Positions 1-5,596 of a stretch of 7,886 nucleotides of DNA are shown piece by piece; position 1 is the stretch's first letter, and the number at the start of each line of letters is the position of its first letter. The DNA lies in NCBI GenBank assembly GCA_003649445.1, contig QMRV01000082.1, positions 1 to 7,886 of the forward strand. Direction: 5' to 3'. The position numbers and the translations under genes are program-made. The DNA is from Thermoprotei archaeon (GTDB taxonomy: Archaea > Thermoproteota > Thermoprotei > Thermofilales > B15-G2). The notes beneath the pieces were generated by a model that had not been told where the DNA came from, searched no databases, and saw only the letters and a list, made by a program, of their open reading frames with translations.

Positions 1-160
1 GCTTCTGTTGACGCTCCTCTAATTTCAACTGCCTTTCCTCTAGCCTAGCAAATCTTTCATCAAGTTTAGCAAACCTCTCCTCTAATTTCTGTTGTCTTTC
101 CTCTAGTCTAGCAAACCTTTCTTCCAGCCTCTGTTGGCGCTCTTCTAGTCTGCTAAACCT
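1..160 (-). repeat. In-frame 21/42-base tandem repeats encoding heptads
   Basis: Within the coiled-coil gene the DNA repeats in units of 21 bases (one heptad), often paired as 42-base units. On the plus strand the block beginning aaacct recurs at 71, 113 and 155, exactly 42 bases apart, and a diverged copy beginning aaatct starts at 50, 21 bases before the first. Copies differ mainly at silent positions and at the second and third residues of each heptad (FA, QQ, QL, FS). The array probably grew by slippage or unequal recombination and is still open at the window edge, so its full copy number is not visible. Confidence 0.8.
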
Positions 161-277
161 CTCTAAAAGCTCACTCATACCAAGTAAACCCATTACAGCA
201 TAACGAAACTCACGGTCCTCTTCAATAAGCCTCAAAATCTCTTTCTTCAACATAGTAGACTTCATTCCAGTCACCAT
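1..277 (-). CDS. Coiled-coil protein, DUF3782/COG5493-like, N-terminal part (runs off window)
   Basis: This open frame reads leftward from ATG at 277 and is still open at base 1, giving 92 residues of a longer protein. Residues 10-38 form a compact head with the motif EEDREFRYAVMGLLG. From residue 40 on it is an uninterrupted heptad array of the form R-x-x-R/K-L-E/D-E (RFSRLEE, RQQRLEE, RFARLEE, RQQKLEE and so on), seven full copies plus a part, which predicts a long parallel coiled coil. The head followed by a long coil matches, from memory, the widespread archaeal DUF3782/COG5493-type proteins, in which a PD-(D/E)XK nuclease-like domain follows the coil; that C-terminal part is outside the window and unconfirmed. 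ATG 277 was chosen because a TATA box sits 18-25 bases upstream. ATG at 265 or 253 in the same frame is possible. The role is unknown, and no link to the glycan genes is visible. Confidence 0.75.
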   Translation of the reverse strand, partial: MVTGMKSTMLKKEILRLIEEDREFRYAVMGLLGMSELLERFSRLEERQQRLEERFARLEERQQKLEERFAKLDERFARLEERQLKLEERQQK

Positions 278-294
278 AAACTAGGGCCAACAAC

Positions 295-302
295 TATATA
301 AA
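295..302 (-). promoter_or_regulatory. TATA box for the coiled-coil gene
   Basis: On the minus strand the octamer TTTATATA lies about 18-25 bases before ATG 277. Archaeal TATA boxes sit near -26, so transcription would begin at or just after the start codon, giving a leaderless or nearly leaderless message. No GGAGG-like ribosome-binding sequence precedes the ATG. Confidence 0.6.
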
Positions 303-497
303 CTTAGCAACAGCCAAACATTAAACAGTACGCTTAAGAGAATTGAACTCTTAGCAAATAAGCTTGGTTACATGGCTTCATCAGATTTAGAAATTATAGC
401 CAATAAAATGCTTAGATCAAATTCCGTAAGAAGCTAAAGCACCTAGGTCTTTTTGAAAATAAAATCTTCTTCACTTAGCGTTCCCTTTTATACACAA
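303..497. other. Intergenic gap, no convincing gene
   Basis: This gap lies between the promoter of the coiled-coil gene and the 3' end of the first glycosyltransferase. It holds a weak hairpin (TAAGAG at 335-340 against CTCTTA at 348-353, 7-base loop) and a T-rich stretch on the minus strand at 454-464 (TTTTATTTTC) that could help end transcription of the leftward glycosyltransferase gene. The plus strand has a 22-codon ATG frame at 372-437 with no promoter or ribosome-binding site. I see no RNA gene or mobile element. Confidence 0.5.
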
Positions 498-1382
498 CTA
501 CTCGGGCTTCTTGTACTTCAAGCTGAGTACCTCTAAGTAGAAACCAAGCCTCATGGCAAAAGCTCTCAGAGGAATAAGTGTCATCAACGGAATAATCGTA
601 GAAGGGTCTCTCTTCGCACGAGCTAAAAAACGTCTATACTTCGAGAAAAGCCTCGCTCCCTCTTGGCTACCGGAAGCAAAATACTTGTAAAAAACTCTAC
701 TACGAACACCTTTAAGCTTCCACACAACTCTAGCAGTACCTACACCGATATAGTATCTCTTCAATAAAACGGATCTAATTGAAATAACTTCGTCGTGAAG
801 TAAATAAGCGTCCTTAATCAAAGGTAATTCACCCAGCTTAATGCCAGCGACCTCCATTCTATAAAAGAAATCTAAGTCCTCGACATACGGAATACGAGGA
901 TCCTGTAAACCAACCCTACTAAAAACACTTCTCTCGAAAAGCCTGTAGTGTGCAACCCTATACCCCCTAGGATACTTAATAATATTCTCAGCTCTAGCCA
1001 AAGCACTCTTCTTAAACACAGGAACCTCAGGTATCCTCAAAGCTCCAACTCCTCTCTCTTCAGCATAGTTAACAGCTACTTCGAGTAGCCTAGGAAGCAT
1101 ATATTGATCACTATCGAGGAAAAACACCCACTTTCCACACGAAGCCTTAACACCAATATTCCTCTTAATAGCCTGAAATCTGTAAGGAACATCAATATAC
1201 TTGTGTCTACTAGGATCAGTAGACTTAATCCACTTTAAAGCAACTTCCCTCGTGGAATCACGGCTCAAACCATCAACAATAATCACCTCATAGTCATCAA
1301 GCGTCTGCTTCTCAACACTCTCAAGACACTTAGCAAGAGTCCTAGCAGAATTATACGTAGGAATAATAATTGAAACAAGCAC
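498..1382 (-). CDS. GT2-family glycosyltransferase (GT-A fold)
   Basis: A predicted inverting, metal-dependent sugar transferase acting on the cytoplasmic side of the membrane, probably adding a sugar to a lipid-linked glycan. Numbered from the GTG start (294 residues), the N-terminal nucleotide-binding strand is VSIIIPTYN (3-11), followed by IIVDG with Asp37. The metal-binding DSD is at 90-92 inside FFLDSDQYMLP, the YVEDLDF acceptor/base region at 166-172, and His196 in LLHDE may be the third metal ligand. The last 40 residues are hydrophobic and basic, possibly a membrane-surface anchor. The start is uncertain. TTG at 1406 is in frame, but GTG at 1382 directly precedes the conserved first strand and has GGGGGG four bases upstream; the TATA-like box at 1423-1431 would place the transcript start near 1402, downstream of the TTG. 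It lies 80 bases after the sulfatase-like gene on the same strand. Donor and acceptor cannot be told. Confidence 0.88.
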   Translation of the reverse strand: MLVSIIIPTYNSARTLAKCLESVEKQTLDDYEVIIVDGLSRDSTREVALKWIKSTDPSRHKYIDVPYRFQAIKRNIGVKASCGKWVFFLDSDQYMLPRLLEVAVNYAEERGVGALRIPEVPVFKKSALARAENIIKYPRGYRVAHYRLFERSVFSRVGLQDPRIPYVEDLDFFYRMEVAGIKLGELPLIKDAYLLHDEVISIRSVLLKRYYIGVGTARVVWKLKGVRSRVFYKYFASGSQEGARLFSKYRRFLARAKRDPSTIIPLMTLIPLRAFAMRLGFYLEVLSLKYKKPE

Positions 1383-1385
1383 ATC

Positions 1386-1392
1386 GCCCCCC
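1386..1392 (-). promoter_or_regulatory. G-rich ribosome-binding-like site deciding the GT2 start
   Basis: The minus strand reads GGGGGGC, then GAT, then GTG at 1382. The G run can pair with the CCUCC of archaeal 16S rRNA using one G-U pair. Together with protein alignment to the usual GT2 N-terminus, it favours GTG 1382 over TTG 1406. Confidence 0.4.
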
Positions 1393-1422
1393 ACAGAGAC
1401 CCTCAATTGAATTAACTTCGAT

Positions 1423-1431
1423 TAAAATATA
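1423..1431 (-). promoter_or_regulatory. TATA-like box for the GT2 gene
   Basis: On the minus strand TATATTTTA follows the purine-rich AAAAG. It lies in the short spacer after the sulfatase-like gene, about 46 bases before GTG 1382 and about 22 bases before the alternative TTG 1406. This suggests the glycosyltransferase has its own promoter even though it could also be read through from upstream. Confidence 0.45.
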
Positions 1432-1462
1432 CTTTTAGCCGTATCAGGACAGTGCCACTAAA

Positions 1463-2839
1463 CTAATTTTTTACACCTAGCTTTCTACGAGCCCTCTTAA
1501 TTGCAGCCAAACGCTCACTAAACTTCCTTAAAGAATAAACTTCCTTCAAGTGACCGTGAATAAGTTCAAGAAGCTCTTCAGCTACATCCCTATGCTCCTC
1601 CACAACATTACACTTCTCCAAAGGATCTTTATCCAAATTATACAGCTCAAGCTCCTCAACTCCACGCAGCCTACTGTATATCAGCTTCCAAGAACCATGA
1701 ATCACCGACACAGCGAATCTAGAAACATCATACCTAAAGTTCTCTAAATCAGGAAAAGCAGTCTCAGCAAAAACAGGGCGAAAAGCCTCCTTTCCACCAG
1801 CCGAACCCCTCAAACTCTTACCTCTAAAAGTAGGCGGAGAACGGCCTCCTACTAAATCTACTATTGTTGGTGCTAGATCTAGCAACTGAGCTACGCAGGT
1901 CTCAAGATTTATGTTTTCTACAATACTCCCACACAGTATCAAAGGTACTTTAAGTACTTCGTTATAGAGAATATAGTATTCATGACCGTACTTCCCGTGC
2001 TCTTTAAAAGCCTCCCCGTGATCTGACGCAATAATCAATAAGGAATTTTCTAAGAACCTCGTATTTTCAAGCTTCTCAAGTAATTCTATAATACTGTCTG
2101 TGACATATCTAGCGCAAGCACTGTATAGTTTCATTAAACTACGTAGCTTCTCTCCACTTACTTTTTCTAACTTCTCTGCATAGTTAGTAAGATAGGCTTC
2201 CTTCCTGCTAGAGAACCCTATATCCGATAAATATTCCTCAGGTGGAACATAAGGAAAATGAGTATCCATGTAATGAATCCATAGAAAAACCTTCCTGTCA
2301 CTACTGTAGTTTTCCTTAACCCATTTCAGAACATAGCTATTGAGTTTCCTAGCCTCGACATATGGTAGCTGTAGCCCCCTAAACCCAAACTTAATGCTCC
2401 ACATTAAATTACGTAGCCATCTATTACGCTTAAGAACACTTTTCACAAACCCGACAGTACTCTCTACAACACTCTCTTTCTTTCTCTCCTTAAAGGGATG
2501 ATAATATAAAAGATCATGGTACTCATGAAAACCGCGATCCCATCCAAAAAGCTTAGATAAAAACGGATTAGTATTAAACCCCACCGTATAGTACCCATAC
2601 TTACTCAACACTTCACTAAGACAAGGAATACCATACCTAAGCCTAAGCCCCCCGTGAACTAGAAAAGAAGTAGAAGACATAATCGAAGGAAAACTCTGAG
2701 TAGTGCCAGGACCATTACTGTAAGCACACAGAGAAACTCCTCCAAACCTACTACAAATCCTCGAAGCTAAGTAAGAACTATAATCGTAACGCAGAGAATC
2801 AATAGTCAACAACAATATATTCCTAGGAGCCTCGCTCAT
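1463..2839 (-). CDS. Sulfatase / alkaline-phosphatase-superfamily enzyme
   Basis: A 458-residue metal-dependent hydrolase or transferase of the alkaline phosphatase superfamily. The N-terminal strand NILLLTIDSLRYD carries the metal ligand Asp14. The active-site loop TTQSFPSI (46-53) aligns with the sulfatase C-x-P-S-R signature, but has Ser49 where Cys should be and Ile53 where Arg should be. MDTHFPYVPP (191-200), SDHGE with Asp273-His274, and EHGKYGHE with His281 and His286 complete the usual metal and anion site. ELYNLDKDPLEKCNV (398-412) is the typical C-terminal sulfatase signature. There is no signal peptide or clear membrane segment, so it appears cytoplasmic as read. Without Cys it cannot form the formylglycine of type I sulfatases unless Ser is converted, so phosphodiester or phosphotransfer chemistry on a glycan or lipid is at least as likely as sulfate ester hydrolysis. 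ATG 2839 has a TATA box 24-31 bases upstream, which fits a leaderless message. It is divergent from the next GT2 gene. Confidence 0.88.
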   Translation of the reverse strand: MSEAPRNILLLTIDSLRYDYSSYLASRICSRFGGVSLCAYSNGPGTTQSFPSIMSSTSFLVHGGLRLRYGIPCLSEVLSKYGYYTVGFNTNPFLSKLFGWDRGFHEYHDLLYYHPFKERKKESVVESTVGFVKSVLKRNRWLRNLMWSIKFGFRGLQLPYVEARKLNSYVLKWVKENYSSDRKVFLWIHYMDTHFPYVPPEEYLSDIGFSSRKEAYLTNYAEKLEKVSGEKLRSLMKLYSACARYVTDSIIELLEKLENTRFLENSLLIIASDHGEAFKEHGKYGHEYYILYNEVLKVPLILCGSIVENINLETCVAQLLDLAPTIVDLVGGRSPPTFRGKSLRGSAGGKEAFRPVFAETAFPDLENFRYDVSRFAVSVIHGSWKLIYSRLRGVEELELYNLDKDPLEKCNVVEEHRDVAEELLELIHGHLKEVYSLRKFSERLAAIKRARRKLGVKN

Positions 2840-2862
2840 TCACCGCAACTACATTCATACAG

Positions 2863-2870
2863 ATATATAT
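2863..2870 (-). promoter_or_regulatory. TATA box for the sulfatase-like gene
   Basis: The minus strand carries ATATATAT within GCATATATATCT, centred about 27 bases before ATG 2839. That is ideal spacing for a transcript beginning at the start codon. The gene-proximal GGTGA touching the ATG resembles ribosome-binding sequence but is too close to act as one. Confidence 0.65.
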
Positions 2871-2902
2871 GCCTTGCTAAGTAAACACCTATTAAACAAT
2901 AT

Positions 2903-2910
2903 CTTAAATA
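2903..2910 (+). promoter_or_regulatory. TATA box for the rightward GT2 gene
   Basis: CTTAAATA is centred about 27 bases before GTG 2934, predicting a transcript that starts at the GTG. With the opposing box at 2863-2870 it forms a compact divergent promoter, so the two genes may share a regulator, although no operator repeat is evident. Confidence 0.6.
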
Positions 2911-2933
2911 CCGTGCTTTATTTACTGAAAGTA

Positions 2934-3965
2934 GTGGCTCAAGAAAAAAGTCTACCAAAAATCTCTGTAATCATACCAACACGTGACAGACCCAAAGATC
3001 TAGCAGAAGTACTCCTATCGATATTAAACCAAGAATACCTACCCCACGAAGTAATAATAGTAGACGGCTCCCCTCGAAAAACAGCAAAATCAGTATACGA
3101 GGCATATGTCCAAAAATTCGAGAAAGCAAATAGCAAACTAAAGTACATAGAAGAAGGAGGCATAGGACTAACCACTGGAAGAAACCTCGGCATAAGAGCA
3201 GCCGAAGGAGACGCAGTACTCTTCCTAGACGACGACGTAGTCCTAGAAAAAGACACCATCCTCACACTAGCCAAATTCCTCAAAGAAAACCCTAAAGCAC
3301 TAGGCATACAGCCTAGAATAATTACCACAAAAGAAAAAACAGGCAAAAAACTCTCAGAGAGAATAATTAACGCTGTCCGCAAAACACTAATGCTTTCATA
3401 CCGCGAAGAAAACAAACTAGCAGTACGCAGATCAGGAGCAAGCATATACCCATACCCCCACACAAAAACAATACAAGCACAAAGACTATCCGGCTGCTGC
3501 AGCTGCTTCAGAAAAGAAGTATTCAAGACAATGAAATTCGACACAAAGCTAAAGCGGTGGAGCTACATGGAAGACCTAGACTTCTCCTACAGACTACATA
3601 AAAGAAACCCTGGAACACTCTACGCAATCCCCTACACCAAAATAGTACACAAAGAGTCCGGTGAAGCAAGACTCCCTTCGAAAACACAAACATACATGAA
3701 AACAGTCTACTGGTACTACATATTCTTCAAAGACATCTACGAAGGATCCCTACTAAACCTAATAGCGTTCCTCTGGGCACAAGCAGGAACACTATTCCTC
3801 GTACTAGCCAACACCATAGCTAAACGAAAAAACAAAAACTACAGAAAAACCCTCATCTATTTAATCGAATCACACATCTACGCCCTAAAAAACCTAAAAA
3901 ACATAGTAGCACAAAACCTAGAATTCTTCAACAAAAAACTACTTCAAGCAAAGAAACCCAGCTAA
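2934..3965 (+). CDS. GT2-family glycosyltransferase with C-terminal membrane segment
   Basis: A predicted membrane-associated sugar transferase of 343 residues from GTG 2934. The GT-A core has ISVIIPTRDRP (10-20), IIVDG with Asp44, TGRN with Asn84, a metal-binding DDD at 99-101 in LFLDDDVVL, YMEDLDF (211-217) and His239 in VHKESGE. SGCCSCF (186-192) occupies the loop where most relatives have a Cys-poor SG-x-x-x-F segment. After the catalytic core comes a hydrophobic stretch at about 273-295, then a Lys-rich tail, suggesting a monotopic or single-pass enzyme facing the cytoplasm. GTG 2934 was chosen because a TATA box lies at the leaderless distance and the protein then starts just before the first conserved strand. 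The longer TTG frame from 2874 would begin upstream of that box. The 3' end overlaps the flippase gene by 27 bases on the opposite strand. It probably adds one sugar to the locus glycan; specificity is unknown. Confidence 0.88.
   Translation: MAQEKSLPKISVIIPTRDRPKDLAEVLLSILNQEYLPHEVIIVDGSPRKTAKSVYEAYVQKFEKANSKLKYIEEGGIGLTTGRNLGIRAAEGDAVLFLDDDVVLEKDTILTLAKFLKENPKALGIQPRIITTKEKTGKKLSERIINAVRKTLMLSYREENKLAVRRSGASIYPYPHTKTIQAQRLSGCCSCFRKEVFKTMKFDTKLKRWSYMEDLDFSYRLHKRNPGTLYAIPYTKIVHKESGEARLPSKTQTYMKTVYWYYIFFKDIYEGSLLNLIAFLWAQAGTLFLVLANTIAKRKNKNYRKTLIYLIESHIYALKNLKNIVAQNLEFFNKKLLQAKKPS
3887..3938 (-). terminator. Possible T-run terminator for the flippase gene
   Basis: Immediately after the flippase TAG the minus strand has a run of six T (3938-3933), followed by two more six-T runs (3901-3896 and 3892-3887). 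Archaeal transcripts commonly end in clustered T tracts without a hairpin. Here the signal would sit inside the 3' coding end of the opposing GT2 gene, where the same bases encode Lys and Asn codons. Confidence 0.4.
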
Positions 3966-5444
3966 CCTCCCCCGAGCCAGCCTCCAAGCCCTAAACGCGA
4001 GTCCTCGAGCATAGTTATCTACAGCAAGCACTAACACAAAATACACAGCAGCACCCAAAGCAATATACACTAAGAGCTTAGGTATCAAATCCATAATTCT
4101 CACCTCAATAACACTCCCGGCACCCAGCAAGAAAAGAACAACACCCATAACTAAACTAGCTGACAAATACTTAAACGCGGAGCCAAGCGGCACCCTATAG
4201 TCAATAATTTTCTTAGAGTAAACATACTCCCACGCCAAAAACAGCGCCTTACCCAAAGCAAAAGCAGCAGCCCAAAGCAAAGCAATATCAGCTAAACGCA
4301 AAACAAGAAAAACTACAAGAATAGCTAAGTAAATGCACTGAAACAGAGACTTAGCAGTAGGAAACACAAAGAGCCTACTTTTCAAGTACTCATCGAAACC
4401 AGCCTTCTCCCTAGCATCCACTTCCTCAGTACCAAGAATAACAACCTCAAGCACCCTAGTCAAACTAGCCAAAAAGAGAGCAAAAGCCATAACAGGCAAA
4501 ACAGCAGATGCAGACAAGTACTTCACGCCGAAAATACAGAGTAGAGAAGGAGCCATCACCACAAGCCCCACACTCATAGGAAAAGCAAACATAAAAGTAA
4601 GCCTCAAAGTCTCCTCAATATCCCCACTAGACTTCTTGGCCAAAATCCTAGGGTAAAGCGCCTGAGAAAAAGCAGAAGAATAAAGCACAGTTTGGGCGAG
4701 AACTTGAGCAACCCTAAACATAGCGACAGGCAAAGTAGATCCAGCAAAATAAACCACAATATATACGTCAACTGCTCCAATAAAATCCGTCAGCTGATAA
4801 TACAGAGGAATCCAAGCCAGCCTCAAATACCGCTTCACATGCTCAAACTCGAAGCTACTTTCCTTAACCATAGGAAAAGTGGCGGCAAGTAAGTAAACCA
4901 TCTTAGCTAGCTGAGCAGCCATGACAGCCACAAGAGCACCTAAAAGCCGCCACCCACCAGTAACCACAATTAAGTAAGCTGCAGCTACCTTGATGATCTC
5001 AAACAAGAGAAAAGAGTACCCGATATACTGAGGTGCATATCCCTGACTAACACCTTCTAATGCGGTCGAAACACATGAAAGAAAAACATGGGGGGAAAAA
5101 ACCAGAAAATAAAAGAAGTCTAAGTGTAGAGAGTGGCACAGAAAATTAGACAAAATAACATATCCGATAGTGGCTAATGTACCTGTGATAATAGAAAAAA
5201 CTAGAGTAGATTTTGCAACGTTTTCTCCTCGAGCAATAAAACGCGGCGCCCAATATCTTACAATATTAACAGTTAAAACAAAGTAAGTAACAGTAATCGA
5301 GATAACTTGCCACAAACCAAAATCGAGCGACGAAAGCTTCCTCGTAACAATAATCGTAAAAGCCAATCCAGTCAAAACACTAAACAACATAGACGAAAAC
5401 GAAACAAACCCAGCATAACGCAACCTAACTTTAGCACCAAACAC
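3939..5444 (-). CDS. Polysaccharide / lipid-linked oligosaccharide flippase (MOP superfamily, Wzx-like)
   Basis: An integral membrane protein of 501 residues, the usual size for the family, with about 12-14 hydrophobic helices spread along its length and no large soluble domain. Features typical of Wzx/RfbX-type exporters are the paired N-terminal helices (residues 11-62, containing TRKLSSLDFGLWQ), ALYPRIL at 262-268 after the central helices, and the loop GTEEVDAREKAGF followed by KSRLFVFP (355-362), a pattern common in crenarchaeal homologues. Its expected role is to move a lipid-linked glycan built by the neighbouring transferases across the membrane. The start is GTG 5444, with a TATA box 19-26 bases upstream and no ribosome-binding site, so it is probably leaderless. 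It is convergent with the GT2 gene on its left and separated by 152 bases from the GT4 gene on its right. Its G+C content is clearly higher than that of the GT4 genes. Confidence 0.9.
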   Translation of the reverse strand: MFGAKVRLRYAGFVSFSSMLFSVLTGLAFTIIVTRKLSSLDFGLWQVISITVTYFVLTVNIVRYWAPRFIARGENVAKSTLVFSIITGTLATIGYVILSNFLCHSLHLDFFYFLVFSPHVFLSCVSTALEGVSQGYAPQYIGYSFLLFEIIKVAAAYLIVVTGGWRLLGALVAVMAAQLAKMVYLLAATFPMVKESSFEFEHVKRYLRLAWIPLYYQLTDFIGAVDVYIVVYFAGSTLPVAMFRVAQVLAQTVLYSSAFSQALYPRILAKKSSGDIEETLRLTFMFAFPMSVGLVVMAPSLLCIFGVKYLSASAVLPVMAFALFLASLTRVLEVVILGTEEVDAREKAGFDEYLKSRLFVFPTAKSLFQCIYLAILVVFLVLRLADIALLWAAAFALGKALFLAWEYVYSKKIIDYRVPLGSAFKYLSASLVMGVVLFLLGAGSVIEVRIMDLIPKLLVYIALGAAVYFVLVLAVDNYARGLAFRAWRLARGRLAGFLCLK

Positions 5445-5462
5445 ACAGTATGATTGACTAAA

Positions 5463-5470
5463 AATATAAA
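5463..5470 (-). promoter_or_regulatory. TATA box for the flippase gene
   Basis: The minus strand reads GAGGAGAG, then a T run with TTTATATT at 5470-5463, centred about 23 bases before GTG 5444. The purine-rich block ahead of it fits a TFB-recognition element. The flippase is therefore likely transcribed separately from the GT4 gene upstream. Confidence 0.55.
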
Positions 5471-5563
5471 AACTCTCCTCTATAAAATTGCCAATTCACT
5501 TAGATGAAACTTCTTCTCGCCCCCTTATGACAAGGAGAACTTTACTTTAACTACTTTCTACAA

Positions 5564-5579
5564 CAATATTTCAATATTG
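5564..5579. repeat. Short palindrome CAATATT-TC-AATATTG
   Basis: A perfect inverted repeat of seven bases with a two-base centre lies just after the 3' end of the GT4 gene and about 95 bases ahead of the flippase TATA box. The loop is too short for a good RNA hairpin, so a protein-binding site is conceivable. In such AT-rich sequence it could also be chance. Confidence 0.3.
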
Positions 5580-5596
5580 ATGTACTATGGCGCATA

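Noticed and set aside
333..354. Hairpin TAAGAG/CTCTTA as a terminator
   Set aside because: No gene ends nearby in either direction and no T-run follows on the plus strand; six base pairs is weak for this kind of genome.
365..385. Box C-like CTGATGA on the minus strand, hinting at a C/D guide RNA
   Set aside because: The first base does not fit the box C consensus and no CUGA box D or second box pair occurs at a suitable distance.
372..437. Small plus-strand ATG frame of 22 codons in the left gap
   Set aside because: It is too short, has no TATA box at the right distance and no ribosome-binding site, and I recognise no family.
1383..1406. N-terminal extension of the leftward GT2 protein from TTG 1406
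   Set aside because: It adds eight residues before the conserved strand and lies upstream of the predicted transcript start. It is not excluded if the TATA box acts at shorter spacing.
1550..1747. Plus-strand open frame of 65 codons
   Set aside because: It lies wholly antisense to the C-terminal part of the sulfatase-like gene, has no promoter or conserved motif, and its residue mix is that of a reverse-frame artefact.
2874..2933. N-terminal extension of the rightward GT2 protein from TTG 2874
   Set aside because: The TTG precedes the TATA box at 2903-2910, and the added 20 residues come before the normal GT2 first strand.
2939..3544. Minus-strand open frame of 201 codons
   Set aside because: It is antisense to the GT2 catalytic core, where the plus frame shows every family motif. 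Its Ser-rich composition (runs such as TTSSSRKSTASPSA) is typical of a complement frame.
4692..4892. Plus-strand open frame of 66 codons
   Set aside because: It is antisense to the central flippase region, with no recognisable domain or promoter.
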